Positions 6,689 through 14,883 of a DNA stretch of 32,996 nucleotides are shown piece by piece. Numbering within the stretch: position 1 is the stretch's first letter; the number at the start of each line of letters is the position of its first letter. Below the pieces are notes generated by a model that saw only the letters and a list, made by a program, of their open reading frames with translations, searched no databases and was not told the origin of the DNA. The stretch comes from Anaerolinea sp. (GTDB taxonomy: Bacteria; Chloroflexota; Anaerolineae; Anaerolineales; Villigracilaceae), in contig JAIFNG010000063.1 of NCBI GenBank assembly GCA_020047815.1, positions 1 to 32,996 on the forward strand, read 5' to 3'. Position numbers and translations under genes: made by a program.

Positions 6689-7249
6689 CTACCAGAGTGG
6701 AAATCCGATCCACGAAACCAGCCAATCGATCATTGGGGGGTAAATTTGCAGGCCGATCAGCCCCACCAGGGCGCCCAAAATTGCGCCTGCAATCACATCC
6801 GAAAGATAATGCACGCCCATGGAAACACGCGCCAGTGAAACCAGCGGAGCCCAGATCCACAGGAGGATGACCAGCCAAAGGGGAGCCAGTGCCGATGCCA
6901 CAACGGCAATCAGGAATGCGCGTGCGGCATGACCCGACGGAAAGGAATGCGGGTCTGTGTTGCGATAAATACTGCCCCATTCCCCCTGTGGTCTTTCGCG
7001 GCGGACGAGGAACTTGATCGCCAGTACAACGCCTGCCAATCCCAGAATGCCGAAAAACTCAACCACTTCCCATTGCCTCAAGGCGGCTTTACTGAAAAAC
7101 CAGCCAAGGATGAGAGCCAGTCCCCAGAACCATGAATCCCCGGAATGGGCAAGAAAGATGGCGAAATTTCGCAGCATGCCCGGCTTTTCAGCCACACGCA
7201 ATTGAGCTGAAAAGCGGGCATCCATTTCAAGCAGGGAACGCAAACTCAT
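6689..7249 (-). CDS. PAP2-family membrane phosphatase
   Basis: A 186-aa integral membrane phosphatase of the PAP2 (type 2 phosphatidic acid phosphatase) superfamily. The three signature motifs are in order: KX6RP as K79...R86-P87, PSGH at 104-107, and RX5HX3D as R141-H147-D151. The canonical Ser of the last motif (SRx5H) is Ala140 here. Five to six membrane helices surround the motifs. Likely substrates are lipid or polyprenyl (pyro)phosphates at the membrane. The start codon overlaps the stop of the nucleotidyltransferase gene by 4 bases (ATGA), so the two are co-translated and probably act in one pathway. A terminator follows. Confidence 0.9.
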   Translation of the reverse strand: MSLRSLLEMDARFSAQLRVAEKPGMLRNFAIFLAHSGDSWFWGLALILGWFFSKAALRQWEVVEFFGILGLAGVVLAIKFLVRRERPQGEWGSIYRNTDPHSFPSGHAARAFLIAVVASALAPLWLVILLWIWAPLVSLARVSMGVHYLSDVIAGAILGALVGLIGLQIYPPMIDWLVSWIGFPLW

Positions 7250-8115
7250 TTCTGGTTTGCCTTTGTTTTGGTTTGTGCGCGCACCTTTGGCGAAGTTACC
7301 TTTTTGGCAGGCGCAGCTTTTCTCTTTGCGGCTGCGGCTGCTTTCTTTTTTTGACTTGCCAGGTCTTCACGCATGATCTCCAACTGGTGCGGCTTGTCCA
7401 CATCCATGCACGGTTCTGCCTTATCCCAAATGATAATGCGTCCCTTGATGCCGATGCGTGCTGAGGCTTTTTCCACCAACTCCTGCAGGGTAACCTGGCG
7501 GGTAAATAATAGAAACAACGTATCCCAGCCAATGACAGCTGCCGATGCGAGGGGACTCTTGCGGTTACCGATCAGTTTTTCCCAGGTATCGAGATGCTCC
7601 GTGGTCATACTGACATGGATGACATTTATATCCGCGCCACAGACCTGCATATCCTTCAATTTTGTATAGGTGCGGTTAGATGTCGGATAACGTGTCTCCA
7701 TCACATCCCGCGGACAGACCCCATAATAAATATCATCCCTGGTTTGCATGGAAGTCTCCACCAGATGATCCACCATTTCACTTTTGAGAGCGGGAATATC
7801 CGAGGAGACGAGTAGAACGTATTCGGTCTTTTTATTCAGCTCAACGGATTTGCGCACCCCTGCAACAATGTTGGCGAGCATGCGTCCCTGGTTCGAGAGG
7901 TAGTGCAGGGGCTTTTTGCATGTCAGCCCGCTTTTGGGGGTAAGCCCGATGACAATTACATTTTCCACATTTTTGGCATCGCTGAGCGCGTCCAGCACCC
8001 ATTGCACCATGGGCTTGCCCGCAATATCGATCAGGGCTTTGGAATCACCGTTGGAATAGTTATACAGGGGGTCGCCGGGCTGTGGAATTCCACCGGCCGT
8101 TACGATTGCATCCAT
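7246..8115 (-). CDS. MobA-like nucleotidyltransferase with Lys/Ala-rich tail
   Basis: A 289-aa protein. It begins MDAIVTAGGIPQPGDPLY and continues with SKALIDIAGKPMVQWVLDAL, the sugar-/NTP-transferase (GT-A-like Rossmann) signature, in which a Lys from SKALI takes the place of the usual R/K. VLLVSSDIPAL corresponds to the metal-binding Asp segment. It would join an NTP to a phosphorylated sugar or alcohol; the substrate is unknown. The last ~45 residues (from about 243) are a very basic, low-complexity tail of Lys, Ala and Pro (QKKKAAAAAKRKAAPAKK), resembling histone-H1-like tails and absent from typical MobA-like enzymes. It sits between the putative dehydrogenase (2-base gap) and PAP2 (4-base overlap). 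A GGAG lies 11 bases before the ATG. Confidence 0.78.
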   Translation of the reverse strand: MDAIVTAGGIPQPGDPLYNYSNGDSKALIDIAGKPMVQWVLDALSDAKNVENVIVIGLTPKSGLTCKKPLHYLSNQGRMLANIVAGVRKSVELNKKTEYVLLVSSDIPALKSEMVDHLVETSMQTRDDIYYGVCPRDVMETRYPTSNRTYTKLKDMQVCGADINVIHVSMTTEHLDTWEKLIGNRKSPLASAAVIGWDTLFLLFTRQVTLQELVEKASARIGIKGRIIIWDKAEPCMDVDKPHQLEIMREDLASQKKKAAAAAKRKAAPAKKVTSPKVRAQTKTKANQK

Positions 8116-8117
8116 GA

Positions 8118-9023
8118 TTAATTCAACTCCTGTAATTGCGGCTCGAAGCCAAGCTTATCGAGCATTTCAGTTAATTCGGGCCAGGTGAGTGGACGTCCCT
8201 TGCCGGCGACAGCCACGAGCGCTGCTTCCATCATGTTGGTGCCGAAGGAACGACCTTCCATGACGGGGGTGGTGGTGACAAGATACTTCACGCCTGCCTT
8301 GCGGAATAATTCAACATCTTCAGATGTGGTTGTATTGGTTACGACCACTTTACCTTGCATATCGTCAGGCATAAAGCGTTTGATGTAATGGCAATCACCT
8401 GTGATAACAGTTGCCCATGCATAATAATTTCCCCATTTGGGTGTGCGTTTCTCCTGTTTTTCACCTGTGGGATAGATCCATGAAAAAGGCAACCTCCCCG
8501 CAATTGGCATTAAAAGTGCGGCCACAATCTTAAGTTGACTGATCTTACGAATGGGGATTGGAATATCCAGCCCAAACATCAAGTCGCCAAAAACAGTTTC
8601 ATAGCCGGCATCCACAAATGCCTGTGAGAGTCCCCAACGGTCAACTCCCAATGCAACCAGCACCTTGCGTCCGCGTGAGTTAATATAATCACCGATCGTC
8701 CTGTCTAAAAAGGAGGCAGCCTTGTTTTCGAGGGTGTTTTTTAGCCCGCCGCCATCCACCAGCGGGGTCTTTTTCACGTAACGCACCATCGGCATCACTG
8801 AATACAAGGGATACCACTTTCCATCAGCCATGGCGCCCAGGTCTGCTCCACCCACACCGAATGCATCCACAATGCCGTCGAGTTCCTTATATTTTAAGGC
8901 AGCAACTTCCATGTCACCATCGGTGCCAATGCGCTCGATGCTTATCTTTTCGCCCAACAGGGTTACTTCAACTGCCTTGTTTCTTTTCGATGAACCAATG
9001 CTGATGCTGACTGCACGTTTCAT
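8118..9023 (-). CDS. Putative quinate 5-dehydrogenase-like protein
   Basis: A 301-aa cytoplasmic protein starting MKRAVSISIGSSKRNKAVEV. It contains DAFGVGGADLGAM, LVDGGGLKNTLENKAASF and KVLVALGVDRWGLSQAFVDAGYETVFGDL, which looks like a Rossmann-type nucleotide-binding unit. I associate this sequence type with proteins annotated as quinate 5-dehydrogenase in Chloroflexota, but I see no motif that proves quinate or shikimate oxidation, so the name is tentative. The ATG at 9023 is chosen because GGAGG (complement of 9031-9035) lies 7 bases upstream; longer in-frame extensions run into the kinase gene. It is first in a close trio with the nucleotidyltransferase and PAP2 genes, suggesting one pathway. 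Confidence 0.55.
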   Translation of the reverse strand: MKRAVSISIGSSKRNKAVEVTLLGEKISIERIGTDGDMEVAALKYKELDGIVDAFGVGGADLGAMADGKWYPLYSVMPMVRYVKKTPLVDGGGLKNTLENKAASFLDRTIGDYINSRGRKVLVALGVDRWGLSQAFVDAGYETVFGDLMFGLDIPIPIRKISQLKIVAALLMPIAGRLPFSWIYPTGEKQEKRTPKWGNYYAWATVITGDCHYIKRFMPDDMQGKVVVTNTTTSEDVELFRKAGVKYLVTTTPVMEGRSFGTNMMEAALVAVAGKGRPLTWPELTEMLDKLGFEPQLQELN

Positions 9024-9066
9024 AAATAATCCTCCACGGGTAAGATAGCGCCATTTATAACACGAA

Positions 9067-11661
9067 TTAAGCGGCGGGTTCGGCTTGCAGGGTGAAGAGG
9101 AATGCCGCCCCTTTTGCAGGTTCGCTCTCGACCCAGATCCTGCCCTTGTGAACTTCCACAATTCTCTTGACCAGCGCAAGCCCAATGCCTGTTCCGTCCG
9201 AACTGGCATCCAGTTTGTTGAACAAACCAAAAATGCGGTCATGGTGAACAGGGTCGATCCCCATTCCGTTGTCGCGGACATGAAAGATCGGCTTGTTGCC
9301 ATCATAGCCACTCAGACCGATCTCGATTCGGGGAGCGGCCTGGTCCCCCATAAATTTGCACGCGTTGTCGATCAGGTTCTGAAGCACTTCGATCAGGCGC
9401 CGGCGGTCACCATATACCGTTGGAAGGTCTTCCTGAATGGAAACCTGAACTCCCCTGCTCTGGATCTGCCCGTGGACAAGTTCAACGGCTTCGTGCGCAA
9501 GTTCTTCAAACCGGATGGTTTGGTATGGATTTACCAGCCGCCCGATGCGTGAGAGTTCAAGCAATTCATTGAGCAGCAATTGCATTTTGTCGGTGGCATT
9601 GGCAATGCGTTGAATATCCGCCTTCAGTCGTGCGAGGTTGCCGCTGGCGGCATCCTGTTCCAAAAAGCCGAGAAAGCCCTTGATGGTAATGAGCGGCGAC
9701 TTGAGGTCATGCGATACTGTGTACGTGAACCTTTCGAGTTCACTGTTCTTTCCCTCCAGTTCATTGATCAACATCTCGCGTTCGGTCTGCACCCACTTGC
9801 GCTGGCTGATATCGCGCACCATCATGACCGCGGAATTGAGGGTAATGGCAGAGATGCGTGCCTCAAAGTACTGGATTTTCTCCATGGGGGATAATTCATA
9901 TTCAAAAGCATGTACCTGGCCGGTGGCAAGCGCGCGTTCAAGTGCGAACATGGTTTGTTCGGCAATGGCGGGTGGAAATATGTCTTTTATGTTTTTGCCG
10001 ATGAATTGTTCAGGTGGCACAAGGGGGGTTAGCTCGGCCGATGCCATGAAGTCCAAAAAAATCCCCTCACTGGATATCTCAAAGATCATGTCGGGAATGG
10101 ATTGGAGAATGACGCGAATGCGTTCCTCATTTTCCTTGAGTGCGCGCTCGGCTTGACGTTGTTCTGATACGTCATAGAACATGCTGAGTATGCAAAGCTC
10201 GCCATCGATCTGCAGCAGTTCGTAAAAGGCGATCGAGGTTTTATTCGGCTGGTTCTTCTGTTTGAATTCAACATGGATCTTTTGCAGGGAACGGTTTTTA
10301 AGTAGATCCTGCACAAAGGCATTCCGTCTCTGAGGGTCATCCCACATATTTAATTCCAGCGAAGTGTGTCCAAGCGCTGTTTGAGGGTCAAGCCCGCTCA
10401 ACTTCCAGAACGCGGGGTTGGCTTCCAGGAATGTTCCGTCCTGCAGGGTGACAATGGCAATGGCAATATAACTATTATCGAACACCTTGCGGAATCGTTC
10501 TTCGCTGGTACGCAAGGCGGCTTCGGTGTTGCGGCGTTCCTGTAATTCTTTTTGAGCCAGTTCATGTAAACGGGCATTGTCGATCGCCAGCGACGCCAGT
10601 GCGGCAAAACGTTCCATTAAGCTGACCTGTTCCTGCGTAAATTCCCGTCCTGTTTCGGTATGGGAAATTACCAGAACGCCGATGACCGTGTTCCCCACCT
10701 TGAGCGGCACCCCCATCACAGATCTAACGTTTGTCTCAATAAATTCCTGCAGTCCATTTTCCCAGGCGCCATAGTCCTGGATGACAAGCGTCTGCCCATT
10801 TGTCCACACCGTGCCAGCCATGCCTTCGTCTTTCAGGGTAAGCTGCCCGTTGTAGCGGGAGAGAAATCCATGCCCTACTTCCTGACGCAGCGCCGAGCCA
10901 TCTGGTAATACCAGTTCGATCACGCCGAGTTCCGTGTGGATCAGCCTGCAGGCGTGGGTAAGAATGGTTTCAAGCAGCGGGTGAAGTTCGAGCCGGTTCA
11001 ACAACCCCAGGGCAACCTCGTTCATGGCGGCAAGCGTATCTGTCTGCTGGTGTAATTTTTCCTCGGCGCGCAGACGTTCCTGCAATTCAAGGCGGGCAGA
11101 TCGCAGGATGCCTGACCAGCTTGAGATCAGCAGGTAGATCAGGGTTCCGATCAGAATAACAATGGCTGAAAGATCCCGGGCGTAATTGATGGGATCATCC
11201 ATGTGCAAAGCATGCAGCCCCTGTTTTTCCATGATCGCAAAAAACCAGATAACAACCAGGCTCAGCCCGCCGATGGCAGTGGCAAAACGCCACCCCAGCA
11301 GAAGGCTGGAGAATATGATCACGACAATATGGGCGATGAGCGCCGCATCGCGAATGCCATCTGCTTCCCAGGCTTGATAGGTCATGGCAGTCCACAATGC
11401 TGCGATCAGGAACATGCTTGCGCCGCGCACATGACCCTGGCGGATCATGACCTGTCCTGTTGCCAGGGCGATCACGATGGCGAATAGAACCAATAATGGC
11501 ACATATTCATTTTCAACCCAGAACACGATACGGAAAATGATCAGGATTAAAAGGATGCCTATCGCACTCCAGACAAAGCTGTTTAGAATCGATGCAGACC
11601 GCGTTTTCTCTTCGTCAGCAAAAGAAGGCGGGGTGAATAAACGACGTATGCGATTCAGCAT
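9067..11661 (-). CDS. Membrane hybrid-sensor-type histidine kinase (6 TM, GAF, two PAS, HisKA, HATPase)
   Basis: An 864-aa sensor kinase. The N-terminal ~190 residues hold about six membrane helices, then a short coiled linker. A GAF domain (about 215-370) and two PAS domains (about 385-510 and 515-640) follow. The HisKA domain has phospho-acceptor His651 in YTVSHDLKSPL, and the HATPase domain shows the N box (NLIDNACKF), G1 (RDNGMGID) and G2 (GTGIGLALVKRI). It has no receiver domain and no response regulator gene lies nearby, so it is an orphan kinase. The gene starts without a visible Shine-Dalgarno, and TATAAT lies only 8 bases before the ATG, compatible with a leaderless mRNA. The signal is unknown. 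It is separated from the fumarase genes by a terminator. Confidence 0.9.
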   Translation of the reverse strand: MLNRIRRLFTPPSFADEEKTRSASILNSFVWSAIGILLILIIFRIVFWVENEYVPLLVLFAIVIALATGQVMIRQGHVRGASMFLIAALWTAMTYQAWEADGIRDAALIAHIVVIIFSSLLLGWRFATAIGGLSLVVIWFFAIMEKQGLHALHMDDPINYARDLSAIVILIGTLIYLLISSWSGILRSARLELQERLRAEEKLHQQTDTLAAMNEVALGLLNRLELHPLLETILTHACRLIHTELGVIELVLPDGSALRQEVGHGFLSRYNGQLTLKDEGMAGTVWTNGQTLVIQDYGAWENGLQEFIETNVRSVMGVPLKVGNTVIGVLVISHTETGREFTQEQVSLMERFAALASLAIDNARLHELAQKELQERRNTEAALRTSEERFRKVFDNSYIAIAIVTLQDGTFLEANPAFWKLSGLDPQTALGHTSLELNMWDDPQRRNAFVQDLLKNRSLQKIHVEFKQKNQPNKTSIAFYELLQIDGELCILSMFYDVSEQRQAERALKENEERIRVILQSIPDMIFEISSEGIFLDFMASAELTPLVPPEQFIGKNIKDIFPPAIAEQTMFALERALATGQVHAFEYELSPMEKIQYFEARISAITLNSAVMMVRDISQRKWVQTEREMLINELEGKNSELERFTYTVSHDLKSPLITIKGFLGFLEQDAASGNLARLKADIQRIANATDKMQLLLNELLELSRIGRLVNPYQTIRFEELAHEAVELVHGQIQSRGVQVSIQEDLPTVYGDRRRLIEVLQNLIDNACKFMGDQAAPRIEIGLSGYDGNKPIFHVRDNGMGIDPVHHDRIFGLFNKLDASSDGTGIGLALVKRIVEVHKGRIWVESEPAKGAAFLFTLQAEPAA

Positions 11662-11669
11662 GGTGTTTT

Positions 11670-11675
11670 ATTATA
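11670..11675 (-). promoter_or_regulatory. -10 box 8 bases before the kinase ATG
   Basis: The - strand reads TATAAT at 11675-11670 and ATG at 11661. With usual geometry transcription would start at or next to the ATG. The -35 region is poor. The same TATAAT-8 bases-ATG layout occurs at 17592-17606. Confidence 0.4.
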
Positions 11676-11712
11676 TATCAGTCTTTTTACCTTGACTGTT
11701 CCACCTTAAGGT

Positions 11713-11747
11713 AAAACGAGACCGCGGATTGCAGGAGGTCTCGTTTT
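11713..11747 (-). terminator. Terminator after the fumarase beta gene
   Basis: AAAACGAGACC (11713-11723) pairs perfectly with GGTCTCGTTTT (11737-11747), 13-base loop. On the - strand the stem ends in four U residues. It lies 13 bases after the fumarase beta stop and upstream of the kinase gene. Confidence 0.78.
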
Positions 11748-11759
11748 GTGCAGAATTAT

Positions 11760-12383
11760 TTAGCGTGCCAGCAGGTCATCCAATACTTTCCTTGATGCCG
11801 TCTCCACCACCGCATGTTGACTTCCGCCATGTGAATCCATGGTGACAACAACGGGGAAGTCCTTTACCTCAATGACCCAGATCGCTTCGGGAACGCCAAA
11901 GTCCAGTTTGAATACGCCGTGCACTTTGACCACGGTCTGTGCGATATAGGAAGCAGCCCCGCCAATGGCATGGAAATAAACAGCGGGTGTTTCTTCACAG
12001 CCCTTCAAGGTCTTTGCTCCCATGCCGCCCTTGCCGATGACGCCCTTAATGTTGAAGTGCTTCATCACGTCTGCCTGGTAAGGCTCTTCACGAATGGAAG
12101 TGGTGGGACCCGCCGCCACAAATTTGTACTCCTTAGTGTCGAGCCCCGATACCACCGGGCCGCAGTGGTAGATCACCGAGCCATCCAGGATCTTCTTCAA
12201 TTCTTCATATACTTGCAGGTCATCACCCTGGGGGGGGCGGGTCTTTTTGATAAATGTATCGATCATCCATTTGTGGACGGCGTCACGCCCGGTGATCATC
12301 ATGCCGGAGAGCGCAACTGCATCGCCAACTTTCAGATCACGGATCGCGGCGTCAGTGATTGGAGTGGTTATTTGTTTCATCAT
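11760..12383 (-). CDS. Class I fumarate hydratase, beta subunit
   Basis: A 207-aa C-terminal-type subunit of the two-subunit, oxygen-sensitive [4Fe-4S] fumarase/tartrate dehydratase family, which interconverts fumarate and malate in the TCA cycle. Recognisable segments are LKVGDAVALSGMMITGRDAVHKWM, VIYHCGPVV, GPTTSIREEPY, GVIGKGGMG and VYFHAIGGAASYIA. It starts 6 bases after the alpha stop. Two adjacent ATGs (12383 and 12380) follow AGGAG; the second has the more usual spacing. L-tartrate dehydratase is the main alternative and cannot be excluded from sequence alone. Confidence 0.9.
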   Translation of the reverse strand: MMKQITTPITDAAIRDLKVGDAVALSGMMITGRDAVHKWMIDTFIKKTRPPQGDDLQVYEELKKILDGSVIYHCGPVVSGLDTKEYKFVAAGPTTSIREEPYQADVMKHFNIKGVIGKGGMGAKTLKGCEETPAVYFHAIGGAASYIAQTVVKVHGVFKLDFGVPEAIWVIEVKDFPVVVTMDSHGGSQHAVVETASRKVLDDLLAR

Positions 12384-12389
12384 GGTCTC

Positions 12390-13262
12390 CTAATCGTAAA
12401 TGATTTCCCCGCCCTTGACCGTCAACTTGCGGCGGCGGTATGCCCAGCACATATATGAAACAGAGACAAAATATGATGCGGGCAATCGGCTCAAGCCTAT
12501 GATCTTGGTATCCAGTACGGTGGTCTTGCCGCCAAAACCCATGGGACCAATTCCCATTTCATTGGCTTCGGACGTCAGGCGTTCTTCCAACTCGGCAAGT
12601 TTGGGGTCTGTATTGCGGGTGCCCATTTCACTGAACAAGACCTCTTTGGATTTGATATAAGAGGTGCCCCGGTCCCCCCCGATGGCCACGCCCAAAATAC
12701 CGGGCGCGCATCCCTGCCCCTGTGCCTTGTGAACTGCATCCAGGACAACCTTGCGCACGCCGGCCAGGTCGCGCCCTGCACCGATGGAATTATCCGGCAG
12801 GGAATATTGCCGGCCAACATTCTCGCATCCGCCGCCCTTGAGCATTAACTCGATCGTGAGGTCATCGCCTTCCACTTCTTCAAAGTGGACATAAGGGAAG
12901 TCGTCGCCTCCGAGATTGTTTCCTGTGTTCTTATCGTAGATGGCATCCACGGCATTGGGACGCATGTAGGATCTTTTGGTTGCTTCCGCCAACGCAGTAC
13001 GGATCTGCTCTTTTAGTTTTCTGGTGGACCACCCTGCCGGATAATGCACATAAAAGATCGGCGTGCCGGTATCCTGACAGATCGGCGTGGACTTTTCGCG
13101 GGAAAGGTCAATGTTCTTGAGGATCGTCTCCAGCGCCCCGCGTGCAGCTGATCCCGGTTCTTCCTTTTCAATGGATTCGCGCAGGCGCTTTTCCACGTCT
13201 GGCGGCAGGCTGGATGATGTGCGGCGGATCAACTCGAGGATTTCGTTTGTTAAGTCTCGCAT
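12390..13262 (-). CDS. Class I fumarate hydratase, alpha subunit
   Basis: A 290-aa N-terminal-type subunit carrying the iron-sulphur cluster. Three Cys ligand segments are visible in order: PICQDTGTPIFYVHYP, GGGCENVGRQYSLPD, and GQGCAPGILGVAIGGDRG. It pairs with the beta subunit encoded directly downstream. The ATG at 13262 is preferred over the upstream ATG (13283) because GGAGGT (complement of 13267-13272) lies just before it. Separate alpha/beta genes are typical of anaerobes and thermophiles; in enterobacteria the two are fused. It is divergent from the S41 protease gene. Confidence 0.92.
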   Translation of the reverse strand: MRDLTNEILELIRRTSSSLPPDVEKRLRESIEKEEPGSAARGALETILKNIDLSREKSTPICQDTGTPIFYVHYPAGWSTRKLKEQIRTALAEATKRSYMRPNAVDAIYDKNTGNNLGGDDFPYVHFEEVEGDDLTIELMLKGGGCENVGRQYSLPDNSIGAGRDLAGVRKVVLDAVHKAQGQGCAPGILGVAIGGDRGTSYIKSKEVLFSEMGTRNTDPKLAELEERLTSEANEMGIGPMGFGGKTTVLDTKIIGLSRLPASYFVSVSYMCWAYRRRKLTVKGGEIIYD

Positions 13263-13525
13263 GGGTACCTCCGGAATTTTCATTTATCATAATCCCGAAG
13301 GTATAAAAATGCCATTCAAAAAAAGAATGCCTGTGAAGTGATACGCCCTTAGGCAATGAAATGCGGGATAATGACAGCCGGCGGCGCATGGCCTGATGAA
13401 TGATTATTTTGTCCGGTTTATTTTCATGAAGGTGCCTGGTTCTTACACAAATCGTATAAAAAATTCAGCAAACATTAATGACAAAATGGTATCTTTCTCA
13501 GGACAGGCAGAATTTGGAGGTAGTT

Positions 13526-14785
13526 TTGAATAAAACATTAAAATATATTTTTGTCATACTGGTCATCATCGTGGTCGCGCTTGGTTCATTTGCAGGCGGC
13601 TTTATTACCGGGCATGTCATTCCGCTGACGGGGATTCCCGGTTTGCCGGGTCCCCTCACCCTGACACCGCCCACGGTCTCTCCCGACCAGGAATCCGCCA
13701 CTCCCCAGGCACTTCAATCGCTCTTCTCTCCTTTCTGGGAAGCGTGGAATCTTGTTCATGAAAATTATGTGGATCAACCTGTGGATGATGTGGCGCTCAT
13801 GCGTGGTGCCATCAGCGGCATGATGAATGCCCTCGGCGATCAGCACTCCTCCTACATGGATCCCAAGGATTATGCGGAAGCCAATTCAAGCCTTGAAGGC
13901 GAATACGAAGGCATCGGCGCGTTCGTGGATACCAGCGCTGCATACCTGACCATTACCAGCCCGATCCCCGGCTCTCCCGCCGAGCGCGCAGGTCTTTTAC
14001 CAGGCGACCAGATCGTTGCCATTGATGGCGTGGATATGACCGGCGTTAATGCCGAGGTGGCGCGGACCAAGGTGCTTGGACCTGCCAATACAGTGGTTCA
14101 TCTGACTGTTCTTCGTGAAGGCGAAGATAATTTGCTTGAAATTGATGTGACGCGTGAAAAGATCACCATGAAATCAGCTTCAGGCAAAATGCTTGAAAAT
14201 GATATCGCTTATATTCAGCTCACGACCTTCGGTGACAAGACCACACCCGAACTACTTGCCACCCTGAAGGAGTTGATGCCGCAAAACCCCAAAGGCATTA
14301 TTCTTGACCTGCGCAACAATGGAGGCGGCTACCTGACCACATCCGTTGAAGTGACTTCACAATTCCTTGGCGATGGGGTTGTTCTATATGAACAATACGG
14401 CGACGGCACCCGCAATACGTATGATGTCATCCCCGAAGGCCTGGCAGCCGACACGCAGATCCCCATGGTCGTGCTGATCAATGAAGGCTCTGCCTCCGCT
14501 TCCGAGATCGTGGCGGGCGCTTTACAGGACAGCGGACGCGCCAAACTGGTGGGCATCACTTCTTATGGAAAGGGTTCCGTCCAAAACTGGATCCCGCTCA
14601 GCGGAGATAATGGCGCGGTGAGAATTACCGTAGCCAAGTGGCTCACGCCAAACGAAAACACCATCCACGAGATCGGGCTGACCCCGGATGTGGAAGTGGA
14701 TCGGACTGAGGAAGATTACAAAGCCAACCTTGACCCGCAGCTTGACCGGGCTGTGGAAGTGTTATTGGAAATGGCTGGTAAATAA
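13526..14785 (+). CDS. S41-family C-terminal processing peptidase (Ctp)
   Basis: A 419-aa serine protease anchored or exported by one N-terminal hydrophobic helix (about residues 7-30). A Pro/Thr-rich linker, the N-terminal S41 region, a PDZ domain (about 110-195, GIGAFVDTSAAYLTI to GDQIVAIDGVD) and the S41 core follow. The Ser/Lys dyad is predicted as Ser324 in EGSASASEIV and Lys349 in SYGKGSVQ, the 25-residue spacing typical of Tsp/CtpA/CtpB. It would trim or degrade exported proteins at their C-termini. The TTG start at 13526 is preferred over an in-frame ATG (13478) because GGAGG (13516-13520) is 5 bases before the TTG and the ATG has no ribosome site. Confidence 0.92.
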   Translation: MNKTLKYIFVILVIIVVALGSFAGGFITGHVIPLTGIPGLPGPLTLTPPTVSPDQESATPQALQSLFSPFWEAWNLVHENYVDQPVDDVALMRGAISGMMNALGDQHSSYMDPKDYAEANSSLEGEYEGIGAFVDTSAAYLTITSPIPGSPAERAGLLPGDQIVAIDGVDMTGVNAEVARTKVLGPANTVVHLTVLREGEDNLLEIDVTREKITMKSASGKMLENDIAYIQLTTFGDKTTPELLATLKELMPQNPKGIILDLRNNGGGYLTTSVEVTSQFLGDGVVLYEQYGDGTRNTYDVIPEGLAADTQIPMVVLINEGSASASEIVAGALQDSGRAKLVGITSYGKGSVQNWIPLSGDNGAVRITVAKWLTPNENTIHEIGLTPDVEVDRTEEDYKANLDPQLDRAVEVLLEMAGK

Positions 14786-14816
14786 CCACAGCGGTCTGGC
14801 CCACCAAAAACGAAAA

Positions 14817-14846
14817 TTGACTTGAAGCGTATATGATATGTATGCA
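14817..14846 (+). promoter_or_regulatory. Weak promoter candidate for the zinc peptidase gene
   Basis: TTGACT (14817-14822), 18-base spacer, TATGCA (14841-14846), leaving a ~30-base leader before the ribosome site at 14874. The -10 match is modest. Confidence 0.3.
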
Positions 14847-14883
14847 GCAGAAAAATTAATATTAACCGGTATTGGAGGTAAAA

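Noticed and set aside
11713..11747. Riboswitch-like element before the histidine kinase
   Set aside because: The structure is fully explained as the terminator of the fumarase operon.
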